DNA of 64,000 bases, taken from assembly GCA_025370075.1 (NCBI GenBank), contig CP073016.1, forward strand, positions 2,046,001-2,110,000. The letters run 5' to 3'. Positions within the stretch are counted from its first letter, which is position 1. Each line of letters opens with the position of its first letter. The stretch comes from Chryseotalea sp. WA131a. Lineage in GTDB: Bacteria; Bacteroidota; Bacteroidia; Cytophagales; Cyclobacteriaceae. Position numbers and translations under genes: made by a program. Under the pieces are notes generated by a model. That model ran no database searches. It worked only from the letters and a program-made list of their open reading frames with translations, and was not told the DNA's origin. Positions 1 through 8,188 of this stretch are shown piece after piece.

Positions 1-1129
1 TCCGTTTGAAGAAATCGGATAGCGCTGTGCCTTTTAGGTTCCCAATCACATTGGCTGCATTGCGCAGTGCAATTTTTAAGCGGTTGCTACCTTTGGGTAT
101 TCTGTTGCTCAGTACTTTCCCACCACTGATTTTGTTATTGGGCGATAGCCTGAGCCATGAAGCAAACTGCTTGGCTGTATTGAATTTATATATCCCATTC
201 CCCACCTCACTCATGATGGTAAGAACCGTGGAATGGCCCAGCCCTTCAATGGATAATAAGTCTGTGCCTTCAAAGTATTGATATGAGAGCAGGTTGATGT
301 CAATGTTCTTGGGGTTGTTCTTGTTCACCCGCTTATGTACCTTCTTTTCAATATGGTGTTGCTTTTTATTCTCGTCACTGCTGATTTGCGCTTTCAATAA
401 AGTATTGATCTCTGCGTCACACTCCTCTATACGTGACTGAAGGGTAACATACATTTCATATTCGTGCCTCAGGGCAAAAAGATAATCCTTACGCCCATTA
501 TATTGCAATGCCTTGGCGATCTCCTCTTCCGATTTCTTGCAGTTCCCATTGCGCAGGGAAGCCAGCTTTTCTGGATCGGTCTCACCCTTGCAGATCGCTT
601 TAATAATGGAAAGCCCTGTCAAGCCGGTCACATCATTGACCACTATATCCAAGCGGAAATTTAACAGCCGCAGGTACTTCTGTAATTTGCGTATTGTATC
701 GGCACCCTGTTCTATCAAATTCATCCGATGACGGCAATACGTGCGGAGCTGTTCGGTTGCTTGATCGGGTAAAAAACTCCCGCTCAACAATCCAAGGGTG
801 TGCAATTTTTGTATCCATTGACAATCCTGCACATCACTCTTCTTCCCTTTAATGTTCTTGGTGAACTTCCCGTTGCACAGGATCACCTCAAACCCAGTTC
901 CTTGTAGTACGGTGAACAAATTCTGCCAATAGGTGCCTGTGCTTTCCATGGCCACCGTCTTTATCCCGTGATCGGACAACCATTTGGCAAGGGACGATAA
1001 GTCTTCATTGTAAACACCAAACTCTTTCACATCCTCTTCTTTTTGCCCAACAGCAACAAAATGAGAACGGCTCCCAATATCAATTCCGGCTGCATTGGGG
1101 TTGACTACTTCCATTGATAGATCTTTCAT
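1..1129 (-). CDS. IS110-family transposase (C-terminus beyond left edge)
   Basis: 376 codons are open from the ATG at 1129 to the window edge. The N-terminal RuvC-like DEDD domain is visible: GIDIG near residue 15, AMESTG near 60, and KSDVQDCQW near 100. The C-terminal Transposase_20 part (IEGLGHSTVLTIMSEVG) follows near residue 300. IS110 transposases are DEDD recombinases that act without terminal inverted repeats and, in the characterised members, with a bridge RNA. About 400 residues is usual, so only the last part is missing. It sits on the same strand as the cassette genes at the left end of the visible array. Family assignment is secure; the stop codon is not seen. Confidence 0.93.
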   Translation of the reverse strand, partial: MKDLSMEVVNPNAAGIDIGSRSHFVAVGQKEEDVKEFGVYNEDLSSLAKWLSDHGIKTVAMESTGTYWQNLFTVLQGTGFEVILCNGKFTKNIKGKKSDVQDCQWIQKLHTLGLLSGSFLPDQATEQLRTYCRHRMNLIEQGADTIRKLQKYLRLLNFRLDIVVNDVTGLTGLSIIKAICKGETDPEKLASLRNGNCKKSEEEIAKALQYNGRKDYLFALRHEYEMYVTLQSRIEECDAEINTLLKAQISSDENKKQHHIEKKVHKRVNKNNPKNIDINLLSYQYFEGTDLLSIEGLGHSTVLTIMSEVGNGIYKFNTAKQFASWLRLSPNNKISGGKVLSNRIPKGSNRLKIALRNAANVIGNLKGTALSDFFKR

Positions 1130-1290
1130 AAAACATTTTTTAAGTGATTGTTTAAAAATGCCCTAAGGGAATGTATCTTTGACATGAAAGTATTCTGAAC
1201 GGGGTACTCGCGAGAGCCCACCACTGAAATCATCTCAAAGCCTTCTTGTTCTAGCAAAAAGGCTTTTTACATTCCAACCAGGATTGCCTC
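1130..1290 (-). ncRNA. IS110 5' non-coding end, possible bridge RNA
   Basis: About 160 bases lie upstream of the transposase start and before cassette-derived sequence. On the minus strand there is a hairpin with arms AAAGCCTT and AAGGCTTT around a short loop (about 1235-1270). In the IS110 group the bridge RNA is encoded in the non-coding end upstream of the recombinase, so this is the expected place. The call rests on position and one stem only; no loop guide sequences were matched to a target. Confidence 0.35.
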
Positions 1291-1296
1291 GGGCTA

Positions 1297-1430
1297 TTAT
1301 GCACCAACGCGTAAATCGGCCTTGCAAAGGACTCCGTCAAGATAGTAAAATTTCAATCGATGGGAAGGTGTCCGGATGGACGTAACGTTAGCTTTGGAAA
1401 TCAATTCTTTTTCAGAATAGGGAGGCTTGC
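1297..1430 (-). pseudogene. Truncated cassette remnant between IS110 and first attC
   Basis: The sequence just left of the first attC ends in cttgccgctaac, a normal cassette boundary, so the DNA to its left should be the 5' part of another cassette. An open frame with no ATG runs on the minus strand (…KELISKANVTSI…) to a stop at 1297, next to the IS110 end. I read it as a cassette cut off by the IS110 insertion. The product is not recognised. Confidence 0.35.
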
Positions 1431-1562
1431 CGCTAACGTTTAGCTTGTGGAAGGCGGGCAAATAAAAACCTTCGTCCTGTCCCACGTGATAAAGATAAAT
1501 AAAGAACTACAAACTTCAATGACGCACAGTCCCGCCCGCTTGCCACAAGCTTTTGTTAGGTG
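1431..1562 (-). other. attC site 1 (family C)
   Basis: R boxes gctaac (1432) and gttaggtgcc (1555) enclose arms TTGTGG.AGGCGGGC and GCCCGCTTGCCACAA around a CTGTCCC loop. It is the own site of the HNH cassette, whose TAA stop lies in the R box. Confidence 0.85.
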
Positions 1563-2299
1563 CCGTTATTTGTCCCTCTAGGTGTCAGATAAAAAGCTCT
1601 TTTAATTCCGTAACCACGTATCCGCTCAGTCCGATTGAAAAAACCCATTTTTTTTAAAGTCTTGCTGACTAAGGTCCTTGTCAGTTGAAAATTGACTAAT
1701 GGTTGAATTTTTTGCAAAAGTTCTGTTGCCGAATATTTTTCAATTAAGTCGTTATTATTAGGTATTTTGAACAAACTATTTAGAAGATCTTTAAGATTTG
1801 TTTCAGGTTCAAAGCCAGAAATCGTTTTTTGGTAACTGTTTGGGTAATTGAGGTCAGTTGTAATTTCGTAGATAGATTTTAGTATGTCTGACTTGTGCAA
1901 AACAATTAAGTCTGGGTCGGAATATTTATTAAAAATTGCCTTTATCTGTTGAAATTTTTCGATGTCTGATTGAAGTTGTCCCACGTATCTAGATTTTACG
2001 TTCGCTAAATAGCTTTCGCAGCTTTTCACTTTTTCATGAGTCAAAAAAAGTTGAGGTTTTTTCGCTAGCTTTTTTGAATTACACTTTTGGCAAACAGGCA
2101 AAATATTCCAAGGCACATGCTGTCCACCTTTACTCACTGGAATAAAGTGGTCGATTTGTATTTTATTTCTAATATGTCCAGTAAAGAGTAAAGAATCACA
2201 ATACGGGCATTTCTTGTCAAAGTAATTAATGGCATCGTGTATAGCCTCGTCAATTTTTTTGTCTAGGTCAGGAAGAACTACGAATTCCTTTTGTGTCAT
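1556..2299 (-). CDS. HNH endonuclease family protein
   Basis: 247 residues from ATG 2299; a TTG 15 bases further upstream is less likely. Residues about 30-85 form an HNH zinc-type nuclease core: CPYC, then IDHFIPVSKGG, then a WNILPVCQKCNSKK segment. The two CxxC pairs and the D-H pair are intact, so a metal-dependent nuclease activity is plausible. The C-terminal 150 residues are not recognised. It is the only gene of its cassette, with cassette ends TTAGGTGCCGTTA and TTAGGTGCCATTA. The stop codon is formed by the attC R box. A role in defence or as an orphan homing-type nuclease cannot be separated from sequence alone. Confidence 0.8.
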   Translation of the reverse strand: MTQKEFVVLPDLDKKIDEAIHDAINYFDKKCPYCDSLLFTGHIRNKIQIDHFIPVSKGGQHVPWNILPVCQKCNSKKLAKKPQLFLTHEKVKSCESYLANVKSRYVGQLQSDIEKFQQIKAIFNKYSDPDLIVLHKSDILKSIYEITTDLNYPNSYQKTISGFEPETNLKDLLNSLFKIPNNNDLIEKYSATELLQKIQPLVNFQLTRTLVSKTLKKMGFFNRTERIRGYGIKRAFYLTPRGTNNGT

Positions 2300-2353
2300 T
2301 ATTACTGATACCAATTTTCAAAGTTACAATACTTTCCGGGCAGGTGTCTAATG

Positions 2354-2486
2354 GCACCTAACGTTTGTGTTTGCGCAGTGGTGCGGTTTCAAAGCCGCGT
2401 CCTGTCCCCGACACCAAACGTGGAACGAAGATAAAAACTTTGGGCTACACGTCAACGCACCATTGCGCAAACATTTTGTTGGCGGC
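2354..2486 (-). other. attC site 2 (family B)
   Basis: R boxes gcacctaac and gttggcggc (2478); arms TTTGCGCAGTGGTGCG and CGCACCATTGCGCAAA. Own site of the GIY-YIG cassette. Confidence 0.88.
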
Positions 2487-2500
2487 TGGGCATCTCGTCA

Positions 2501-3328
2501 CTAGTTACTGTTTAGTCCAAATGAGTTTGTCCCCAATTTATTTTTAAAAAGTCGTTCTTTCTCAATTGCTTGGTCTGCCGTTATTGTCTTTGGTAAAATC
2601 ATTAAAATTGAAAACTGAAAGTTCTCGGCATAGCCGTCTTTCTTTAGAATCAATTCTTTCAATTGCTTGTTTCCACCATGTCCGTTTGTCGAAACATAGG
2701 AATTCCATCGTCCCCAAATACCCTCTTCTCCGTAAGCTGACCCAACGTAAAGTTTACCAGTCTTCGAGTCACTTATTAGGTATATTCCTTTTGCTCCAGA
2801 AAGCATTCTTTTCCAGTCGTTGTACCCGTTTGTGACAATTTCTTTTAGCTCATTGAAGTTCAAAATGAAGTCAGAGTAGTCAGTGAAATGCTTGTAGTGA
2901 AGTCCCGGGTGTATTTCAATAACTTCCATTTCGTTTTTAATCCACTGATGCCAAGAAATAGCATTGCTCCATTTTACGATAACTCTTTCTTTTAAATCAT
3001 CGAAATTTAGTATTTCTTCGAAGTCGTATTCAATGTTATAAGGAGTGTCAATAACACTCACTTGCACTTTTGGTAGATGTCGGCAGCGTAAAACTTTATA
3101 GACTCCTACAAACCTTGAAAGAAGTCCTTCTTCTCCAATAAAAGAAACTATGTAGTCAACACCATTAAAGACTTCTTTAGCTTGTTGCTGTTGGTACTTT
3201 AAGAATATTTCTCGTTTTGTTCTGTAAGCGTTATAGAGGTCAATTCTTGAATCTTTATGTCTTACAAGTTTGATTCTTGATTGTCTGTCGAGTCCGCGAT
3301 TGAACAATAACTCCTGAATTGTTATCAT
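2501..3328 (-). CDS. GIY-YIG nuclease-domain protein
   Basis: 275 residues from ATG 3328. Residues about 180-270 match the GIY-YIG fold: GIYLISDSKTGKLYVGSA, then GIWGRW with the expected Arg, and a downstream Glu in a KERLFKNKLG helix. The N-terminal 170 residues are unrecognised. Such single-domain nucleases act in repair, restriction or homing. It is the only gene in its cassette; the stop lies about 15 bases from the attC. The cassette ends match as TTGGCGGCTGGGCAT and TTGGCGGCAAGGCAT. Together with the neighbouring HNH cassette this gives two nuclease cassettes in a row, but nothing shows that they work together. Confidence 0.75.
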   Translation of the reverse strand: MITIQELLFNRGLDRQSRIKLVRHKDSRIDLYNAYRTKREIFLKYQQQQAKEVFNGVDYIVSFIGEEGLLSRFVGVYKVLRCRHLPKVQVSVIDTPYNIEYDFEEILNFDDLKERVIVKWSNAISWHQWIKNEMEVIEIHPGLHYKHFTDYSDFILNFNELKEIVTNGYNDWKRMLSGAKGIYLISDSKTGKLYVGSAYGEEGIWGRWNSYVSTNGHGGNKQLKELILKKDGYAENFQFSILMILPKTITADQAIEKERLFKNKLGTNSFGLNSN

Positions 3329-3370
3329 CTGCTTGTCCGTCTACATTTGTACACACTTTGTCATGCCTTG

Positions 3371-3502
3371 CCGCCAACGTGTTTGCTTCTGCAGTAGCGC
3401 GCTTTCGAAGCCGCGTCCTGTACCCGACACCAAACTTGGAACGAAGATAACACTTATAACTTACACGTCACCGCGCTATTGCAGAAGCATTTTGTTAGGC
3501 GC
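3371..3502 (-). other. attC site 3 (family B variant)
   Basis: R boxes ccgccaac and gttaggcgc (3494); arms TGCTTCTGCAGTAGCGCG and CGCGCTATTGCAGAAGCA. Own site of the beta-lactamase-like cassette. Confidence 0.87.
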
Positions 3503-3517
3503 TGGCCTGTCGTCCGT

Positions 3518-4603
3518 TTAGTTAAATAATTCTTTGTCAATTCTAATAAGCATGTTATTAAGTCCTCCGTCAGAATTTGCAAAAATAATTATTGCGTTCT
3601 GCTTAGTCACATCCATTAATGTCCACGTCACAACTCCCGGTTCTCCACCACTGTGTAGGTAATATGTGTTTTTGGAAAATGTCGAATCCACTCTCCAAGT
3701 GTAATGCTTTAATCTTTTGTCACTAGGGTTTGGAGTAATCGTCTCAGTCGTTATGCTGTCAAGTATAAACTTCCCATTCTGCGAATTAATATAACCGAGT
3801 ATGAAACTTGAGAAATCCGAAATTGATGTTCTAAGTTGTCTGCATGGATAATATGGATAACCCATAAAGCCTTTAAACTCCTGCCCATTGGACTTTGTGG
3901 AAGCATAGGGTTTGGCTACTAATGACTTGTCAAGATTATTCAAGAACCAACTCGTGTTATTCATTTCAAGCGGGTTAAAAATGTATTTTCTGCAAAACTC
4001 CTCAAAACTTGTCTTGGAAACATTCTCAGCTATATAGCCCAGTAATCCATAGCCAATATTTGAATATCTGTACGAAATCGTATCCTTAACAAATCGACTT
4101 TTGTGATATAGTTTTCCTTTCACACTTAAAAAGTCCTTTAGAAATTCTGAAAGTTGAATTTTGGAATCTCCTTCGTAAGTCCAGAATTGCATTGCGTCTC
4201 CATCGTTAATACCGGAATGATGATTTAACAACTGACTAATTGAGATTTTCGAGTTTGGGAAATGTGGATTGATAACTTGGAAAGGTAAGTAGTCATTAAT
4301 GTCGTCAGTTAGTCTTATCTGTTTTAATTCCATTAGTTTAAATATCGCAGCACTCACAACTGTCTTTGAAACCGATGCTATTGTGAATGGTGTGTTGATT
4401 GTTGCCTCTAGATTATTTTCTTTGTCCCTGAGTCCATAAGCTTTTAAGTGAACGAGTTCACCTGATTTAATAACAGCAACGGATAGTCCTACTGTTCTTT
4501 TAGCTGTCATCTCCTCTTTGACAATAGCATCAATCGCATCTAAATTCTGTCCAAAGACGGTAATGTGAGATGTCACCAATAAAATCAACAGACACTTTTT
4601 CAT
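3518..4603 (-). CDS. Serine hydrolase, beta-lactamase/PBP4-like family
   Basis: 361 residues with a Sec signal peptide (MKKCLLILLVTSHITVFGQ), so it is periplasmic or outer-surface. Three motifs of the class C beta-lactamase/esterase fold are visible: SVSK (FTIASVSKT, nucleophile Ser), YSN (YRYSNIGYG) and HSG (LHSGGEPG). Length and motif spacing suit the 'serine hydrolase, beta-lactamase family' group, which is broad (DD-peptidases, esterases, some lactamases), so the substrate is unknown. It is a single-gene cassette. Resistance cannot be claimed from sequence. Confidence 0.85.
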   Translation of the reverse strand: MKKCLLILLVTSHITVFGQNLDAIDAIVKEEMTAKRTVGLSVAVIKSGELVHLKAYGLRDKENNLEATINTPFTIASVSKTVVSAAIFKLMELKQIRLTDDINDYLPFQVINPHFPNSKISISQLLNHHSGINDGDAMQFWTYEGDSKIQLSEFLKDFLSVKGKLYHKSRFVKDTISYRYSNIGYGLLGYIAENVSKTSFEEFCRKYIFNPLEMNNTSWFLNNLDKSLVAKPYASTKSNGQEFKGFMGYPYYPCRQLRTSISDFSSFILGYINSQNGKFILDSITTETITPNPSDKRLKHYTWRVDSTFSKNTYYLHSGGEPGVVTWTLMDVTKQNAIIIFANSDGGLNNMLIRIDKELFN

Positions 4604-4651
4604 TTTTAAAATTTAATTGTCAACTAAAACTGTCTACGAAGTTGTGGGCTT

Positions 4652-4786
4652 GCGCCTAACGGTTGGGCTTGCAGAACGCGGGCAATTAAAAACCTGCGCC
4701 TTCTCCCACGTGATAAAATAAATGAAACGCACTGAACTTTCCTAACGCACAGTCCGCCCGCTTTTCTGCAAGCCTGTGTTATGGCC
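4652..4786 (-). other. attC site 4 (family C variant)
   Basis: R boxes gcgcctaac and gttatggcc (4778); arms GGCTTGCAGAACGCGGGC and GCCCGCTTTTCTGCAAGCC. Own site of the first copy of a non-coding cassette. Confidence 0.86.
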
Positions 4787-5146
4787 AGTTTGCAACCGAG
4801 CTTAGGGTTTTAGTGTCGACCGTGAAAAAGGAAAAATGTCCACCGATAAGTTTTGCGAGCAAGTCGTCCAGCGCAAGAGTTTTGGTCGTCCGCCAGAAAG
4901 TGTCATTAAGAGTTGTCGCGCGAGAATGAGTCGTCCGATTGCTGCAAATGTTTCCGAGACGGTTCGACAACGAGCAAAAGTGTCCGCAAGAAAAGAGTTG
5001 AAAAAGGCGGCTTTGATTTTTTAAAATTTCCGTTAGCCGTTTGAAGCAAAGTCCACAGAATGTTTTTGAATTGTCAGCGAGCAGAAGTCAGACGTCTATT
5101 AATTTGTCGTCACCGAAATTCTGGAGGAGCACTCGTCCCGCAAATT
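4787..5146. other. Non-coding cassette body N1, copy 1
   Basis: About 370 bp between two attC sites, bounded by TTATGGCCAGTTTGC and its inverted match TTATGGCCAATTTGC. Short frames exist on both strands, but a near-identical second copy at 37688-38046 differs by single-base insertions and deletions that shift every one of them. The body is therefore probably not protein coding. It is rich in GTC/GAC words. Function is unknown. Confidence 0.7.
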
Positions 5147-5279
5147 GGCCATAACGTTTGTGTTTCTGCAGTGGTGCCTTTCCGAAGCTGCGTCCTGTCC
5201 CACGAAACTAAACGTGAACGAAGATAAAACTTAAAATCAACACGTCACGGCACCATTGCAGAAACATGCTGTTATGCAA
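5147..5279 (-). other. attC site 5 (family B)
   Basis: R boxes ggccataac and gttatgcaac (5271); arms TTTCTGCAGTGGTGCC and GGCACCATTGCAGAAA. Own site of the permease cassette. Confidence 0.87.
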
Positions 5280-5302
5280 CGTGCCGCGCTTACACTACAC
5301 TT

Positions 5303-5366
5303 AACCACACGGATGCCAGTGCTTTGGCTGTGTGTCGGCTTGTGCGGCACTGGCATTGGTGTGGTT
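5303..5366 (-). repeat. Cassette-end hairpin, 3' side (permease cassette)
   Basis: AACCACAC-gga-TGCCAGTGC pairs with GCACTGGCA-ttg-GTGTGGTT, a perfect two-part stem with a 3x3 internal loop. The loop starts TTTGG and ends GTGCG. It lies between the permease stop and attC 5 and pairs with the hairpin at 7961. Confidence 0.8.
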
Positions 5367-5413
5367 TTCGAAGGCTGTATTTCTGTCGTCAGTGTCGTTT
5401 GTATGAATTAAAC

Positions 5414-7780
5414 CTATTCAATTCTCAATACATTCACGGGGTTAGTAAGGGCAGTCTTTATTGATTGATATGATACAATTAGTAACGTAGTCAAAATCAC
5501 CGATATTGCTGTCAACAAAAAAATCCAGATGTTAATCTCAGCATGAAACGCGTACTTACTCAAAAACTGTTGTCCAACATAATAGCCAATTGGACAGCCA
5601 ATCAAAATGCCAAAAATTACGAGTCTTATGAAATCTTTGCAAAGCATGACGACTATTCCGTACACAGTGGCACCCATTACTTTCCGAACGCCAATTTCCT
5701 TAGTCCGTCTTTCAGTTGTAAATGAAGCAAGACCAAAAAGCCCAAGACAAGAAATAAAAATTGCTATTAAGGTAAAAGATGATGAAAGCTTGCCAATCAA
5801 AATCTCGTTTTGATATTGACGGTCAAATGTTTGATCCATAAAGGAGTATTCAATTGGAAAATCAGATTCAAACTTCTTGTAAATTGTTTGGATATGGTTT
5901 GTAGCCTGTTCAACCTTCCCTGCCTCATATCGAATAAATACTTGTCCCACTTCGTTTGGCCGCATTGAAAAAATTACTGGTTCTATTGGTCCCTGTAAAC
6001 TACCACTGTGAAAGTCCTTGATAACCCCTACAATCTTACCTTTTCTTGGAGCGATTAATACCTGACCAATCGGATCCGAAAGTTTCATTCTCCGAACAGC
6101 TTCTTCATTAATGATATAATTTGTCGTATCGGTGGTGAATTCTTTTGAAAAGTTTCTTCCCTCCAAAATACTGAAACCCAATGCAGGCAAAAAGTAATCA
6201 TCGCATACAAGGGTCTTAAATATTAGGTTGTCCTCTTTTGCTTTTCCTGGCCAAGCATTGTCACCCAAGACCATTCCTGCAAAATTGTCCATTGGATTGT
6301 TATCACCACGAGCAACTGAACGTATTGCTGAAGTTTGAAGTAATTCCTGTCTAAAGCTTTCAAAGTTTTTGAGAATATCTGGGCTCACATTAAAATATAG
6401 TATGTTTTCCTTATCAAATCCAAGATTTTTACTTTTCATAAAATCCACCTGATAGTAAACTATTAATGCTGAAATAATAAGAACGATTGAAACGCCAAAT
6501 TGAAAAACAACGAGTCCTTTTCGAATACCCGCTCCGCTTAGTCCAGAGAATTTACCTTTTAACACATTGATCGCTTTTAAAGAAGAAAGAAAAAATGCTG
6601 GATAGCTTCCTGCAATAAGTCCTGTTAGCAATGCAACTGAGATGAGACTAATACTAATAACAGGGTTGAGATAATCAATGATAAGCTTCTTTCCTGTCAG
6701 TTCGTTGAAGTATGTCAATAATAATTCAACAATAAATAAACCAAATAGAAACGCAATTAGTGAAGTTAGAATAGACTCACCCATGAATTGCTTTGTTAAG
6801 GATCGTCTGGCTGCGCCAACTACTTTGCGGACGCCAATTTCTTTTGCTCGGTTCATTGAACGAGCGGTTGCAAGGTTCATGAAGTTGATGCACGCTATCA
6901 AGAGAATAAAGCCAGCGACAATGGAAAAAATTCTAACGTATGTTATTCGTCCTCCGTCCTGTATTCCGTTGTTGAAATTATTATAAAGTCTCCAATCAGT
7001 AATTGGGAACAAGAAGAGTTCTACATTAGAATCCCATCTAGGCCAAATCTTCGGTTTAGTCAAAACCTCGGCTATCTTCTCATTTAAAAGTGCAACGTTA
7101 CTACCTTCTTTCAGTTTAACATAGGTTTTCCCTCCAGTCCAAGCTCCCCATTCTTTATTGTATTGATCTACTTGGGAATAAACGGGGTATGGAATAATAA
7201 AATCAAATTGAAGAGTTGAGTTACTGGGAAGATCATTGAAAACCGCTGTTACTTTAGCTTCAGATTTTGAGTCTAAACGAAATACTCTTCCCAATGCGCT
7301 TTCATTCTTGAAATATTTGCTAGCTAGTTTTCTAGAGATAGCAATAGAATTAATGTCTGGAAGTGGATTTGTGGTATTCCCTTCAGCTAATGGTATTGTG
7401 AAAACACTAAAGATTGAGGTGTCTGCAAATACTCCGTTTTCATAAATCGATTGAGTTCCATGATTGAAAAGGATTCGGCCCCCTCCAAATCTTATTCTAC
7501 ATGATTCTTCAACTTCCGGTAATTCAATTAGTCCCTCTGCTAAAGGCCCTGGAGTTTGTTCCAACGTCTGAGTGCCATCGGGAAAAGCATGGTTTCCCAT
7601 GACTTGAAATATCCTCTCTTTATCTGCATGGAACTTGTCGAAGGTAGTTTCATCTATTATCCATAGTAGAATAAAAATACTGCAAGCAAATCCCACTGCT
7701 AAGCCTGCAACATTTATAAAGGAGTAGCTTGGATTCTTAAATGTTGTCCTAAAAAATATTTTAAGAAAGTGATTAAGCAT
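5414..7780 (-). CDS. ABC transporter permease, FtsX/MacB type
   Basis: 788 residues. The N-terminal membrane segment near residues 20-42 (AGLAVGFACSIFILLWIID) is followed by a MacB-type periplasmic domain, three helices near 280-430 with the ARSMNRAKEIGVRKVVGA motif, a second periplasmic domain, and a second FtsX domain with TTERRTKEIGVRKVMGA. Duplicated periplasmic-core plus FtsX is the layout of the 'ABC transporter permease' family common in Bacteroidota. It needs a separate ATPase, and none is in the cassette, so it would have to use a host partner. Asp codons are largely GAT, unlike the small cassettes. Flanked by paired hairpins; cassette ends TTATGCAACGTGCCGCG and TTATGCAACATGCCGCG. 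Confidence 0.92.
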   Translation of the reverse strand: MLNHFLKIFFRTTFKNPSYSFINVAGLAVGFACSIFILLWIIDETTFDKFHADKERIFQVMGNHAFPDGTQTLEQTPGPLAEGLIELPEVEESCRIRFGGGRILFNHGTQSIYENGVFADTSIFSVFTIPLAEGNTTNPLPDINSIAISRKLASKYFKNESALGRVFRLDSKSEAKVTAVFNDLPSNSTLQFDFIIPYPVYSQVDQYNKEWGAWTGGKTYVKLKEGSNVALLNEKIAEVLTKPKIWPRWDSNVELFLFPITDWRLYNNFNNGIQDGGRITYVRIFSIVAGFILLIACINFMNLATARSMNRAKEIGVRKVVGAARRSLTKQFMGESILTSLIAFLFGLFIVELLLTYFNELTGKKLIIDYLNPVISISLISVALLTGLIAGSYPAFFLSSLKAINVLKGKFSGLSGAGIRKGLVVFQFGVSIVLIISALIVYYQVDFMKSKNLGFDKENILYFNVSPDILKNFESFRQELLQTSAIRSVARGDNNPMDNFAGMVLGDNAWPGKAKEDNLIFKTLVCDDYFLPALGFSILEGRNFSKEFTTDTTNYIINEEAVRRMKLSDPIGQVLIAPRKGKIVGVIKDFHSGSLQGPIEPVIFSMRPNEVGQVFIRYEAGKVEQATNHIQTIYKKFESDFPIEYSFMDQTFDRQYQNEILIGKLSSSFTLIAIFISCLGLFGLASFTTERRTKEIGVRKVMGATVYGIVVMLCKDFIRLVIFGILIGCPIGYYVGQQFLSKYAFHAEINIWIFLLTAISVILTTLLIVSYQSIKTALTNPVNVLRIE

Positions 7781-7960
7781 AACTTTTTATTTAGGGTTAG
7801 TTGTTCAGAAGTATGTTGTCAACAATGAGGCCAAACGATATAATCCAACAATTTAGAGTAATTTGTTGTGATAGATGTCCGCTACTGGAACTCAATTGTC
7901 CGGATTCATAAAAAGTTTACGTTTAGTCATCTTTTTAATTCGTTGTCGCGGATGGGAAGG

Positions 7961-8018
7961 TTGGCTCTTTTGCTTGCTTTGGGGTCGCGTTGGAAAGTGC
8001 GGCAAGCAAATGTGCCAA
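7961..8018 (-). repeat. Cassette-end hairpin, 5' side (permease cassette)
   Basis: TTGGC-tcttt-TGCTTGC pairs with GCAAGCA-aatgt-GCCAA, with a TTTGG…GTGCG loop. It lies about 180 bases upstream of the permease start. Confidence 0.78.
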
Positions 8019-8049
8019 TGCGGGTCGCCCTCTCTGTCCCGCGGCATGT

Positions 8050-8181
8050 TGCATAACGTTTGGCTTATTGCTGGCGGGCAATTAAAACCTGCGCCCTGTC
8101 CAACGAGATAAAGATAAAAAAAGAACTACAAATTTCAATGACGCACAGTCCCGCCCGCTTGCAATAAGCTTTTGTTGGGCA
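8050..8181 (-). other. attC site 6 (family C)
   Basis: R boxes gcataac and gttgggcacc (8174); arms GCTTATTGCTGGCGGGC and GCCCGCTTGCAATAAGC. Own site of the membrane-protein cassette at 8189-9364. Confidence 0.88.
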
Positions 8182-8188
8182 CCGTTGC

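Noticed and set aside
4836..5024. 62-codon plus-strand gene in the first gene-less cassette
   Set aside because: The homologous copy at 37.7 kb has an indel after about ten codons and no equivalent frame.
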